A DNA stretch of 64,000 nucleotides from Salvia splendens (GCF_004379255.2 NC_056049.1:24164063-24228062); one strand, 5' to 3'. Positions 43,801-53,619 are shown, counted from the first letter of the stretch. Numbers and translations: made by a program. Notes: generated from the letters alone by a model not told the origin.

Positions 43801-45240
43801 GTCAAAAACGTGTCGGAACTTACTGTTCGGAATTCGTCGAGCAGACGAGCGGTGCCATCGCTGTTCGGCCCGTTGCTGCACGTTGTTGCTGTTGTTGGCT
43901 GCTGCACAGAGCCGTGAGACGCTGCTGTACGAACGTTGCTGCTCCGCCGTCGCTCCCTTTCCTCTTTCGACCACCATCACTCATCTCTCTATCAATTCGT
44001 TTTGTTCCATCACTGTAAACTCTGCAACTCACGGTCCAGATCGGTCGTCGTCGGCTACTGCCCGTTGGTCAGCCTGTTCGCCGCCGACGTCGCCGCTGCT
44101 GACTCCGATTCGTCACCCGTGTCCACCACAGACGCTCGGCGCTGCTGCGTCGTCGCTGCTGTGCAGTCGAAGGTCTCGCAGCGTCGCCGTCATTCGCAAT
44201 TAGCCACTGCATTGTCTGTTTGCTGTTCGGACAGCCATCGTTCCTCACCGATTCAACCTCGAAACGACACGGCAGCCCCTGAAACATCTCCGAACAGCCC
44301 CGAACCAACTCCGAACCGCCCCGAAAGATAAGTTCTCCTTCAAAAAATATGTTCTTTCGTTTCAGTTTTCAAAACGCAGCAAGGGGGCCACTGTTCGTCG
44401 CCACTGCTGGATCGTTGCCGCTGAACTGACGTTGCTGCGTTCGATTGAACCGGAGCCCTCACGCTTCTAACGTCGCCATTTCTCTTCCTCATCGCCGCTG
44501 CCTCACTCTTCTTCTCCCCTCATCTCTCGGTTTCTTCTCCTCTCTCTCTTTGTTCTTGTTGTAAAGTATAAAGTGAGAAGAGAAGTGAAAGGGTGGAGGT
44601 TTAAATGGGGTGTCTTTTGGTTGTAGGATTAATTGAGGGAGTTGGAAGGTGGAAGATCATGGGAGGTTGAAGATCATGGGAGGTTGAATGAAGTGGAGGC
44701 ATTTCTCACGGCTGGAATGGGAGATGTAAATTTGTTGAATAATTGAAGAGTATGGAAGAGTTGGGCTCCAAAAACAATTCTCCCAACTTTAATTAACTTG
44801 TTTGGGCCCATTTAGTTCCTTAAAGAATTGGGCTAACAAATAAATTGGGATAGGAAAAGAATATTTGTCATAGGCCCAAAATGATATTATTTTTTTTTGA
44901 TGAACAAAACAAAGCCGAAAAATTGGTAGGAAAAGTCGGGGTATTACAAGTCATTTAGGGATTTGCCAAGCTACATGCTTGAACTGCAGTATAGGAATCC
45001 AGGCACCATTGTTGAGTGGAGGCATAACGAGTTGTTGAGCCAGGGCCGTACTAAAGTCTTCTATTACGTGTTCTGGGCACTTGGGCCTGCTATACATGCT
45101 TTCCAGGAGTGCCAACCAGTTTTGACAATAGACGGAACTCACCTCCGAGGAAGATTTAAAGGTAAGCTGCTTGTTGCTTGTGGTGTTGATGCAAACAAGA
45201 AATGTCTGCCTATTGCATATGCTATTGTTGATGAAAGGTG
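40871..45240 (+). pseudogene. MuDR transposase (mudrA-type), split by solo LTR and truncated
   Basis: The ATG at 40871 follows a 5' UTR intron (donor 40711, acceptor 40865). Before the LTR: ~407 codons with the N-terminal plant MuDR segment (LPHVGICYDPPRARASIVL), an acidic Ser/Asp linker (residues ~165-200), and the MuDR DNA-binding region (FDSKLHVKTAITMWSLRQHR, then WEIRKWRGRHSCEGH, a zinc-ligand-like region). After the LTR (from 44949) the frame resumes at FRDLPSYMLELQ and reaches TIDGTHLRGRFKGKLL, the first catalytic Asp block of the MULE DDE domain, then ends about 45240. The second Asp and Glu, and the SWIM zinc finger, are missing. Confidence 0.92.
42101..44948. mobile_element. Solo LTR, 2.85 kb, inside the MuDR transposase
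   Basis: Begins TGTCACGCCC and ends GGGTATTACA (TG..CA), and AGTCA is duplicated on both sides (42096-42100, 44949-44953). No primer site, purine tract or second LTR lies inside, so this fits a solo LTR left by recombination. It contains an imperfect direct repeat (about 42720-42830 and 42945-43060, both with TGTACACTAG) and a CATCAAC short tandem run (42849-42903). A 245-codon frame at 43466-44203 is low-complexity and not credited as a gene. The long LTR suggests a gypsy (possibly Tekay-type) source; that is inference. Confidence 0.88.
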
Positions 45241-45249
45241 CATCCATTC

Positions 45250-46395
45250 ACATCATTGCAGTAGTCAGGCAGTGTGAAAGGTGCGTACGGCGTCCAGATA
45301 AAATACAAAACAACATTGCAAATGCCAAATTAATTTCATAATAAGTTCATAAACGAAGTCTAAACCGAAAGAATATTCACCTGGCCAGGTCTAATCAGAG
45401 ATAATTGGTCACGGTAATGCTCAACCGAGTGTCTTGGAGCATTTCCTATCTGCGTTGTTCTCTCCACCTATACATAAAATTGATGTAAGAAAAAAATTCA
45501 CCCAATATGCATTAATAAATAAAAATTTCGATATATACCTGGCGCCACATGGTGTATATGGCTCGTGCACCTTTGGTCCTATGAACGCAGGCCTCAATGT
45601 GGGCATTCTTTCCCACGCCCATAGCTGCAGGAGGATCATAGGGCCGCCCAACTCTTTTCTCTTATCCATGGAAGCCTCGCATAGATAATGATAAAGGTAG
45701 GCCAATGCCGCGCTTCCCCAACTTATATTCTTCACCTCTTCCGGATCCCCAAGCCCATTCAACCACATAAATGGCACCTTACACCCCGTGGTATCCGGTA
45801 GAATGAGACCTCCTAATAAAATTAGGGCATGGATACGTGCTCTTTGGATGTATACGTAAGTAGGCAGGTCATCACCCAGAGGCATCCTTGTCTGGTTGAT
45901 CAGCGCGGTCATCAGCAAACCGCCTTGCTTTGTCTCTGTGGAAGAATCTGGTATCCATCCCAACAGATCGCGGCACTTGCTGGTCCAATCTGGAAAGTTG
46001 TCATGATAGTCACGACCCGTGAAAACGACGCCATCCGCCCTCAAGCCCCAGATGGCTTGCACATCTTCCAAGGTGATCGTCGTCTCACCGATCGGTAGAT
46101 GGAATGTGTGTATCTCCGGCCTCCAACGCTCAATCAACGCCGTGATCAGCTCATTGTCGACCTTCATTGGCTTCCCACAATCGATCACGCCTTTGAAACC
46201 AAAGACGTCAAGCCAATATCTTACATTCTCGTGAATCACGGCGTCCCAAGTCTTACTTTCAGTCCTTCGGACTTTAAATACTTGGGTTGTTCCCCCTTTC
46301 ATCAGTTTATTTGAAATGTGATTTTTTTGCATATTTAACACGGACGGGTCTTCGGGTCCATACAATAAATGTCCAGTAGAACTTGAAGTCGCCAT
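45250..46395 (-). CDS. Plant mobile domain (PMD, MAIN-like) protein carried by the MuDR-like element
   Basis: ATG at 46393-46395 opens 325 codons. The segment ELITALIERWRPEIHTFHLP, then GETTITLEDVQAIWGLRADG and ISWGSAALAYLYHYLCEASM, with ILLQLWAWERMPTLRP, is the aminotransferase-like plant mobile domain of MAIN/MAIL1 proteins, known from both plant genes and Mutator or gypsy elements. A donor at 45538 (after GCGCCAG) and an acceptor at about 45468 are visible; downstream, QIGNAPRHSVEHYRDQLSL and FIWTPYA keep family similarity but the simple splice puts the first of these out of frame, and no AG precedes the second. Its upstream intron (about 46653-46401) mirrors that of the transposase. So exon 1 is intact; the 3' end is doubtful and probably decayed. 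Function in the element is unknown. Confidence 0.85.
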
Positions 46396-46594
46396 CTAAT
46401 CTAAGTACAACCAAAATCACAACCAAAAAACATACAAAATCACAACGACAATCATCAAAAACATACCAATATTATACAATAGAATGAATTTAGCCACTAA
46501 AATCGTAGACATTTAACTAAACAACAAAAAAATCAACCAAATTGGAGCTATTCGTTTTTAACCCTAATTTACAAACATTAGGGGAAATCTAAAT

Positions 46595-47103
46595 AATCTA
46601 TGCAAATTAACAACAAATAAGGAAGGCAAGTAGAATGATTGAACGAAACTTACCGGAAAACAAGTCGAAATCGTCTTCTTTCGCCGAATCTAGGAAGAAA
46701 TCGCCGCCTCCGTGAGTGTTTGCTGTCTGCGTTCGTAAGTGAGGAGCTACTGCCTTCGCCGCTGGTTTAATTCGAAGTAGAGACGCATGACGCTCATGCG
46801 TCTCTTCCTAAGACGCATAAGCATCATGCGTCTCCAGTCAAATTTTTTTAAAAAAAAAGACGCATGAGCGTCATGCGTCTGTTTCTAAGACGCATGATTC
46901 TCATGCGTCGTCAAAATAAAACGGAAAAAAAATGAGAGACGCATGACCCTCATGCGTCCCTATAAAAGACGCATGACAGTCATGCGTTTCATTAAAAAGA
47001 GACGCATGAGGGTCATGCGTCTCTCCCAAATCCGGAACAAAAAAAAAACGCAGTACAAACGAGGAATGCTTAATGTACTCTAGAACTAAAGAAGAAAAAA
47101 CCC
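46595..47103 (-). repeat. Right terminal inverted repeat of the MuDR-like element
   Basis: Mirror of 40282-40765, including the palindrome array, the AATTAAACCAG core and the splice donor (CTTAC on the plus strand near 46649-46653). Similarity fades near 46595. Confidence 0.9.
46782..47021. repeat. Array of seven 21-bp palindromes (right)
   Basis: Same arms as the left array. Read from the tip inward on the minus strand, the spacers are CCC, CTG, GGG, GAA, CGC, TGC and GCG, identical in order to the left array. One arm base differs (GACGCATAA in the sixth unit). Confidence 0.95.
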
Positions 47104-47548
47104 TATTCGGACAACTTAATTTTGATTCATATTTATACTTCTAATTTTAATTCCATTTAAGATGGTAAGTTTAATTGAGGCCCAAATAAAAAACAAGCCC
47201 AAACAAAAAAAGAACCCAAATGCACAAAATTTTGAAGGAGAAAAAAGGAACTCCAATACAAAACAGTGCAAATTTTGTGAACGAAGATTGTATTGATTTT
47301 GTCAAGAAAGAAATCACACATGACTTGTTTCCCTTTTTGCTTTTATAACTTTATATCACTTTGCTTTATGCTTAGGAGAGAAAGAAATAAGTGGTGGGAA
47401 TAACTGTAACTTGATGAGTGAGGAATGAGGATCATAATGCAGGAGTGAGAACATTATTAGCATACCATCACCAAGTATACACACATTCTTCATCTTCAAC
47501 GATAAACTTGCAACCATTTTCTCTCTCTAAATCTATCTCTGCTAAACC
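47104..47548 (+). repeat. Duplicated block U, copy 2 (NLR2 promoter region)
   Basis: Starts at the right-hand TATTCGGACA duplication of the MuDR-like element and runs to the NLR2 ATG. Since the transposon sits about 440 bases before the start codon, NLR2 now has transposon sequence as its far promoter. Confidence 0.9.
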
Positions 47549-50500
47549 ATGGAAGGAGTGTCTTCAGCAGCCATTGAAGTTCTTGTCCAAAACCTGATCA
47601 ACATTTTCAAGGATGAGTACTCTCTGCTTCGAGGTCTCGATGAAGATGCACAGCAGCTGCAGAGGACTTTGGGGATGATTCAAGCCTACTTGAATGATGC
47701 TGAGAAGAAATCCATCACCCAAGATGCTGTCAAGATCTGGTTGAGGGAGCTTGAAGCCGTGGCTTTCGATGCTGACAATGTCTTGGACGAACTCAGCTAT
47801 CATCTTCTCCACAAAAAAGTACACAAGATGAAATCATCCAAGGATAAGGTACTATCATGCTTCTCATCCTTTAAAGGAATTTCACGTCGGCGTGATATGG
47901 CTCTCATAATCAAACAAATCAATGCTACTTTTGAGTCTATGAACAAAAGGGCAACAGATCTTGGCATTCAAAGCATGATTGTGAATGCACCTGCTGCTGT
48001 TGCTCATACTTCCATTGAGACGGATTCGATCAGTCTTGATCCAATTTTTATTGGAAGAGATGATGATGTGCCTAAACTAGTTCACATGCTCACTCAGACC
48101 CACCTGGTGGAAGAGAAACGGGTGTTCTCAAGCCTTGCTCTTGTGGGAATGGGAGGTATGGGAAAAACTACATTGACTAGAAAAGTCTTTAATCATGAAA
48201 GGGTAAAGGCTCGATTCGGATCACTAATTTGGGTTCATGTTTCTCAAACTTTTGATGCAATTAGTCTTTTCAACAAAATACTTTATAAGGTGACTAAAAA
48301 GGCTAGTGATGGAGTTGAGAACAAAGATGATATTCTGGAAAAGCTTCAAGAAGCTTTCAAGGTTAGAGTTGAGAGCAGAGATGATATCTTAGAAAAGCTT
48401 CAAGAAGCTCTCAAGGTTAGAGTTTACAGCAAAGATGATATCCTAGAAAAGCTTCAAGAAGCTCTCAAGGGTAAAACTTATCTCCTTGTTCTTGATGATG
48501 TATGGAATGATGATGTTTCGAAATGGGAAGACTTTATAAACTCCGTACTGGGAGTTACTTCTACTAACGGAAATGGCATTATCGTCACCACTAGGAGTGC
48601 AAAAGTTGCTTCCATTGTTAACCCATTTCGTATTCATCATTTGAATGGCTTATCAGATGAAGATTGTTGGTCTATAATCAAAGCCAAAAATTTTGATAAA
48701 AATGGTGAAGTTCCATCAGGATTCGAGATGATTGGAAGAAAGATTTCAAAAAGATGCAAAGGTTTGCCCCTAGCTGCCAATGTAGTCGGGGGAGTGCTTC
48801 GCGGTAAGTCCGAAGAAGAGTGGCACTTCATCAATGAAAATTGGCTTTCGGATGATGAAGGAGGTGAAAATATCTCGAAAATATTGAAATTGAGCTATGA
48901 TCACCTATCCTCACCGTCGATCAAGAAATGTTTCACGTTTTGTTCGGTTTTCCCCAAAGGTTTGGAAATCGTTAAGGAAGAGTTGATTGAACTATGGATG
49001 GCAGAAGGGTTTCTTCAACCTACCCGAAGAGATGACATGGAGTCTGTGGGTAACATGTATTTTAATGTGCTTCTACAAAACTCTTTGTTACAAGTTGCGG
49101 AGAAAGATGATTATGAAAGTGTTTCAAAGTGTGTGATGCATGATCTTGTGCATGAGCTTGCATCTTATCTTTTATCCCATAATAATGCAGAAGGCAGTAC
49201 CCCTGTGCGATACATGTTTCTGAAAAAAGAATCAAGTCCTATTACAGAAGAAGTTGCCAAGCCTCTGCGTACATTATTCTTGGAAGGTGGAAACTCTGGT
49301 ACTATATTCTCAAACTTTGAATGTCTGTATAATCTGACTCTTTCTGGTGATTATAAAGAGTTGCCCAATTCAATTAGGAAGTTGGTACATTTGAGAAATC
49401 TGAATATGTATCGTACAAACATTGTAAACTTGCCGAAATGGATTGGTAAACTCCATCACTTGCAGACATTAAGAGCATGTTGGGGGTTAGAGAATCTGCC
49501 AAGTACGTTGAAGTATATGTTTAACTTAAGGCATCTTTATATCAGTTATAATACAAAGTTGCCAGCGGAGATTGGGAGATTAACTAGTCTTCGTACACTC
49601 CCTTACTTCACAGTAGGCAAAAAAAAGGGCTACCAAATTGAAGAGCTTGGAAGTTTGAAGAATCTCAAAGGAAGACTAGTAATTTGTAATCTGGAGGAGG
49701 TGCGTGATAAGGAAGAGGCTCTGAAAGCAAATATATTTCAGAAACCAAACTTATTAGATTTGGCGTTTGTATGGTTTTATGATAGAGAAGATGAAAGAAA
49801 TGATGAGAGTGTGTTGGAAGGCCTCCAACCTCATGCAAATCTGAAGAAGTTGGACATTTCAGGATTCAAAGGCAAAAGACTTCCAATATGGGCTGAGAAG
49901 ATGGAAGTACGTGATGGGCCTCAAGGATCTTGGGTACCACTTGATAACTTGATTGAAATAAAACTCTTTGGGTGCTCAGAAATTGAGGAAATCCCAAGGC
50001 TGGAGCACTTGCCTAATCTCAAGTCTCTTTCTTTGGAAGGATTGAAGAAGGTGAGGTATATAAATACTTCATTCAATCATTTAACGTCACTCCGATTAGA
50101 AGAGTTAGAGGCATTGGAATGTGTGCCAGAATGGTTATTCTTTAAGAATCAGGATCTCAAATATTTGACATTATCACGATGTCCTTTGTTGAGGGAATTA
50201 CCAGATGGCTTAGACACCCTCAATTCTCTGGAGTATTTGTGTATTATGGATTGTGAGAATCTGAAGTCGATTGGGAATCCAAGTTGCGGAGCAAGACAAT
50301 CACAGGGGATCTTCCGTCGGCTGAGTATTACAGAATGCGGAGAGCTGATGGAATTGCCGTGTGAAATGCTAGAGTGGTGGGCCCCTACAATTGAGCATCT
50401 CTCATTGATAGGATTAAGGAGGCTAAAGAATCTACCAATGCTAATTGACTGCCTCGCTAAATCATCTACTCGTCTCAGTATATTAAAAATCGTAGGTGTT

Positions 50501-50902
50501 CCTAAATTGATGGCTGCTAGTAGTGGTAGTGTTGAGAGTTGGGATCTTAGCAGCTTATATACATTAGAGATAGATGTGAGTGTGGAATGGTCAAGAGAGG
50601 ATAGTGTTGGCATTGCAGAGACTGTGGAAGGAATGTTGCAGAGATGCTGCAACTCGCTTACTCGCTTACAATTGAAGGGGGTGGAAAATTGGGAGTGGCT
50701 GCCCCAATCCGTTCAAAATTTCACTGTTCTTGATTGGTTAGAGTTTGGGAATATAGGAGTAGAAGAATTGCCCCAATGGTTGGGGAACCTCTCATCTCTA
50801 AGATATTTATTTCTATGGAATTGCCCAGAACTACGTATTGATTTGGAGTGGCGCAACCACCATCGCCATCTGAGAATCAATGTCGATGGCCACCCCGTCT
50901 GA
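47549..50902 (+). CDS. CC-NBS-LRR disease resistance protein (NLR2, RGA-like)
   Basis: Single exon, 1,117 residues. Coiled coil 1-~130 (AFDADNVLDEL at the EDVID position); P-loop GMGGMGKTT (~200-209); kinase-2 YLLVLDDVW (~311-319); GLPLA (~405); RNBS-D CFTFCSVFPKG; MHD intact at 530-532 (MHDLVHEL); then LRRs with a WLPQSVQN C-terminal repeat. Between RNBS-A and kinase-2 it has three tandem 18-residue units (48314-48475) against two in NLR3 and one in NLR1. Its last LRR lacks a 20-residue segment present in NLR3 (joined at about 50820). The N-terminal half is almost identical to NLR3; differences concentrate in the LRR, as expected for recognition specificity. Confidence 0.96.
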   Translation: MEGVSSAAIEVLVQNLINIFKDEYSLLRGLDEDAQQLQRTLGMIQAYLNDAEKKSITQDAVKIWLRELEAVAFDADNVLDELSYHLLHKKVHKMKSSKDKVLSCFSSFKGISRRRDMALIIKQINATFESMNKRATDLGIQSMIVNAPAAVAHTSIETDSISLDPIFIGRDDDVPKLVHMLTQTHLVEEKRVFSSLALVGMGGMGKTTLTRKVFNHERVKARFGSLIWVHVSQTFDAISLFNKILYKVTKKASDGVENKDDILEKLQEAFKVRVESRDDILEKLQEALKVRVYSKDDILEKLQEALKGKTYLLVLDDVWNDDVSKWEDFINSVLGVTSTNGNGIIVTTRSAKVASIVNPFRIHHLNGLSDEDCWSIIKAKNFDKNGEVPSGFEMIGRKISKRCKGLPLAANVVGGVLRGKSEEEWHFINENWLSDDEGGENISKILKLSYDHLSSPSIKKCFTFCSVFPKGLEIVKEELIELWMAEGFLQPTRRDDMESVGNMYFNVLLQNSLLQVAEKDDYESVSKCVMHDLVHELASYLLSHNNAEGSTPVRYMFLKKESSPITEEVAKPLRTLFLEGGNSGTIFSNFECLYNLTLSGDYKELPNSIRKLVHLRNLNMYRTNIVNLPKWIGKLHHLQTLRACWGLENLPSTLKYMFNLRHLYISYNTKLPAEIGRLTSLRTLPYFTVGKKKGYQIEELGSLKNLKGRLVICNLEEVRDKEEALKANIFQKPNLLDLAFVWFYDREDERNDESVLEGLQPHANLKKLDISGFKGKRLPIWAEKMEVRDGPQGSWVPLDNLIEIKLFGCSEIEEIPRLEHLPNLKSLSLEGLKKVRYINTSFNHLTSLRLEELEALECVPEWLFFKNQDLKYLTLSRCPLLRELPDGLDTLNSLEYLCIMDCENLKSIGNPSCGARQSQGIFRRLSITECGELMELPCEMLEWWAPTIEHLSLIGLRRLKNLPMLIDCLAKSSTRLSILKIVGVPKLMAASSGSVESWDLSSLYTLEIDVSVEWSREDSVGIAETVEGMLQRCCNSLTRLQLKGVENWEWLPQSVQNFTVLDWLEFGNIGVEELPQWLGNLSSLRYLFLWNCPELRIDLEWRNHHRHLRINVDGHPV
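48314..48475 (+). repeat. Three tandem 54-bp (18-aa) units in the NB domain of NLR2
   Basis: Units start at 48314, 48368 and 48422. Each encodes Val-X-X-Lys/Arg-DDILEKLQEA-Leu/Phe-Lys-X-X. Spacing is exactly 54 bases. NLR3 has two (60250-60357) and NLR1 one (34663-34716). Confidence 0.96.
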
Positions 50903-51720
50903 ATGTCGTAGCAAGTAAGTATCATATTCTTTTCATATTCCGTTTCAGAAAAGAATTTATTGAAGCTATGGTCTGCTCTCTGTTTTTTATAGATCGCCTG
51001 CGGTTAGTTTTGCATGTATTTTCAAAATAGAACCATCCAATCATACATAAATTAATTGAAATTTAGTAATAGTAGTATATGATTTTGTTGTTATAGCTAC
51101 AGTTTGTTTGAATTTCACGGAATTTTCTGTAAATTGTTTTCTTGCACCTTCTTTTTCTTCATTGTTTTCTTTTATGAATTAATACTCGTATATGAGAATC
51201 ATAAATGAGCCATACTAAAAACAGGAAAAGTAGCTTTGGCTGTGCTAAATCGTCCATCCTCTTGTGCTTTCTTTCAGGCTATGAAACTCGAATAATAGAT
51301 TCCGATTCATCATCTATATATATGTCTGTTTTCTGGTTTTGATAACGATATGTTTGCTCGGACAATTAGGTGTTAGCACTTTGATCAGATGCTGCTTAAT
51401 TGAAAATCAGTGGATCTTTATACGGGGCTTTGTTTTGGTTTGAGAACTATTCCGTGCTGTTATTAATTTCTCTTTTTGATACGTGTGGTTTTGGACAGTG
51501 ACAGACAATGTCGCTCTCAAAGGACTGGCTAAGTAAGCTGCTAAGGCTTTGTTTTGGTTTGAGAAGTAATTCGTGGTGTAATTAATTTCTGATAGGAAAG
51601 GTGATTGTGATGCTGGTTTATATCAAATGTGAAGATATTATCCAAATGTTTATATCAACAGACGAGGACTGAATTCTGTCTCGGCCATCTGTTTATTTTT
51701 GGTAAATGTTGGCCGCGTCT
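50903..51720 (+). repeat. NLR2 3' flank and duplicated block D, copy 2
   Basis: GCAAGTAAGTATCATATTC directly after the stop is a plausible 3' UTR intron donor, shared with NLR3 (62833). From 51000 the sequence matches 28885-29530 and 62915-63145. Confidence 0.75.
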
Positions 51721-51734
51721 GTATTCACATACTA

Positions 51735-52090
51735 ATAGTCAGTTTTTTGCCATCACTAATTGATTCATGCCCTTTCTCTCTCGTTCTCTTAAATATTTTT
51801 ATTTATCGAGTAAAATTTAATGGTCTTAACACGTTGCCTCATAATGTGTCAAGCCAGTCAAAATTGTAGAAGTATACTTTTCCATCATTTTTTTCTTTGT
51901 CTATGTGATTGACACACTACGTGACAGAGTGTTCCCACTACGTGACAAAGTGTTCGGATCACTTATTTATTTTTTTATATACACCTCCATTCTCATTTCC
52001 TTCACTGAGTAGAAAACATGAGGAAGTTTAATTGAGGCCCAAAGAAAAGGAAGGTTGAGTCCAAATGCAAGTTAAGTAACCTTACATGCA
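51735..52090. repeat. Duplicated block F, copy 3
   Basis: Same content as 30171-30505, with GTGACAAAGTGTTCGGATC near 51940-51962 and the AATTGAGGCCCA phrase. Here a short GTGAC..GTGTTC phrase is itself tandemly doubled (51920-51955). Confidence 0.82.
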
Positions 52091-53619
52091 GTGGCGCCTC
52101 AAGTCACCTTTATTTTGCTTCATCTCTAAGTTTATTCGAGTCCCAACCTAAAACCAAGAAGGCCCAAAAACTTGTATATTCATAAAAGATTACTTGTCTC
52201 CAATCATAAATATTTTTAAAAAATCTCAATTGTAAGCCGATTCTTTTCTTCATTTAAAAACTATAAAAAATCGTGAAGATTTTTAAATATTAGTAGAAAG
52301 TTTACAATTTACTGCCAAACAATTTGATCAAATGTTATGATAAGTGTCCATTTGTCAAATCAAAGCAAATTCAAATTTAGGGTGAACAAATTTATATTTT
52401 CAATCTTTTCAGTTTTCACCTCCTTAGATTTTTGATAATATATACTCCGTATAACACATACTCCATTATTCTTTCTTTTTATAAACAGAAATAAAAAATG
52501 ATTTTGGATGTCTGCAAAGATGTCGACAGCCCACTAGGTAATTGGTATTGAGTATTGTGGCCCGACAATTTAGACAATTATTATCGATATTAATTTTTGG
52601 AATATATAACGGCGATTAATATAATCAAAAGTATGACAAATCGTTGTTTTCGGATGTAGGATCTTTGTTCTAAGCAACAAATACTCAAAGAGTACTTAAG
52701 GAACAAACGTGCTTTGAATATAGCTAGATATTGTCAAAAATATTGCAATGTTTATGTAATTTGTGGTTTTTGTATGACTATTAAACATTTTAGAGTTATA
52801 CAAACCATCGCGTTTTCAAAAAAAAGTTATTTACCCATTAATATATGGACTTTAAACATTTTCTAGTATTCTTCCAATATTTTAAAAATATTTAAATACA
52901 TGAATTTTTAGTTATTCTAATATCACCCCTGTTATAGAATTGGGGCAAAACTGAACAACTTATGAAGTTTAGGGACTGATGTGCAATTCTTGTAACTTTC
53001 TAATTTGAATTTCCCTCCCAATATTTGAGTATGAAAAGTGAGGGAAGTTAGTTAGAGTTTTAGTTAGTTTTCGAGCTGAGCAAGAGAGAAAGAATTTTCA
53101 TCTGTCAGCTAAGAGTTTCTCCCACATATTGAACAAAGATCTCCATTGTTTCTCCATGTGTTTTTTGTTCTTAGTTCTACTCATCTCAACCGATTGCATA
53201 GTCTTCTTGTTGGTTCCGGTTTGATCTTGGTTGTGTTCAAGATTTGATTGCGTTAAGCTTCGAATTACAACCCCTAAATTAGTTATTCGCCAAATTAAAC
53301 TGCGTGCTCGTTGGAAATGCCGTGGGTCAATTCGATTGATTATTAAAACGCCATTGTTTGATAGAAGAACGCATTTTGTATTTAAATCCATAAACTTTAA
53401 ACATATATCTGGTTTTTTCTCGAACTTTTTAAATTCTAAATAAATGAATTTTTATTCTGTGGTTAGGGGTTAGGCTTGTGGTAAACTTGTGCAATTAATA
53501 CATCTATCATTCTATCTTACAAGTTTTTGCGAGTGAATTCTATTAAGTCCGAAAGTATAAAACAAACAAAATTGGAAAAAAAATATTAAAATAAAAAATA
53601 AAGTAAGATAACTCTTACA
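52091..53619. other. Intergenic, nothing recognised
   Basis: AT-rich DNA with short frames only. The stretch 53040-53300 has a less AT-rich, leader-like look (GAGCAAGAGAGAAAGAATTTTC), which could be a worn LTR, but no second copy or border was found. Confidence 0.45.

Larger units (their letters stand above)
40282..47103. mobile_element. MuDR-like (Mutator) transposon with transposase and PMD genes
   Basis: Ends GGGTTTTTTCTTCTTTAG and CTAAAGAAGAAAAAACCC begin inverted repeats of about 480 bases. TATTCGGACA (10 bases) flanks both ends (40272-40281, 47104-47113). Inside are two convergent genes, a mudrA-type transposase on the plus strand and a plant-mobile-domain gene on the minus strand, each starting within its terminal repeat, the same plan as maize MuDR. 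A solo LTR (42101-44948) interrupts the transposase. The middle junction (~45240) has lost the 3' ends of both genes, so this copy is defective. Empty sites at 28395-28420 and 59035-59055 confirm the borders. Confidence 0.95.

Noticed and set aside
43466..44203. 245-codon open frame on the plus strand.
   Set aside because: It lies inside the solo LTR, is low-complexity (Ser/Arg/Cys/Leu), overlaps equally long frames on both strands, and has no domain; it reflects a GC-rich repeat of CTGCTG/CGTCG type.
45421..46395. PMD gene as an independent host gene lying between transposons.
   Set aside because: Its leader and splice donor are inside the right inverted repeat, and it is enclosed by the 10-base target duplication, so it belongs to the transposon.
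40364..47021. Regularly spaced 21-base palindromes look like a CRISPR array.
   Set aside because: This is plant DNA; the repeats are near-perfect palindromes with 3-base centres, gaps are irregular, and the two arrays are mirror images inside transposon ends. There are no spacers of 25-40 bases.
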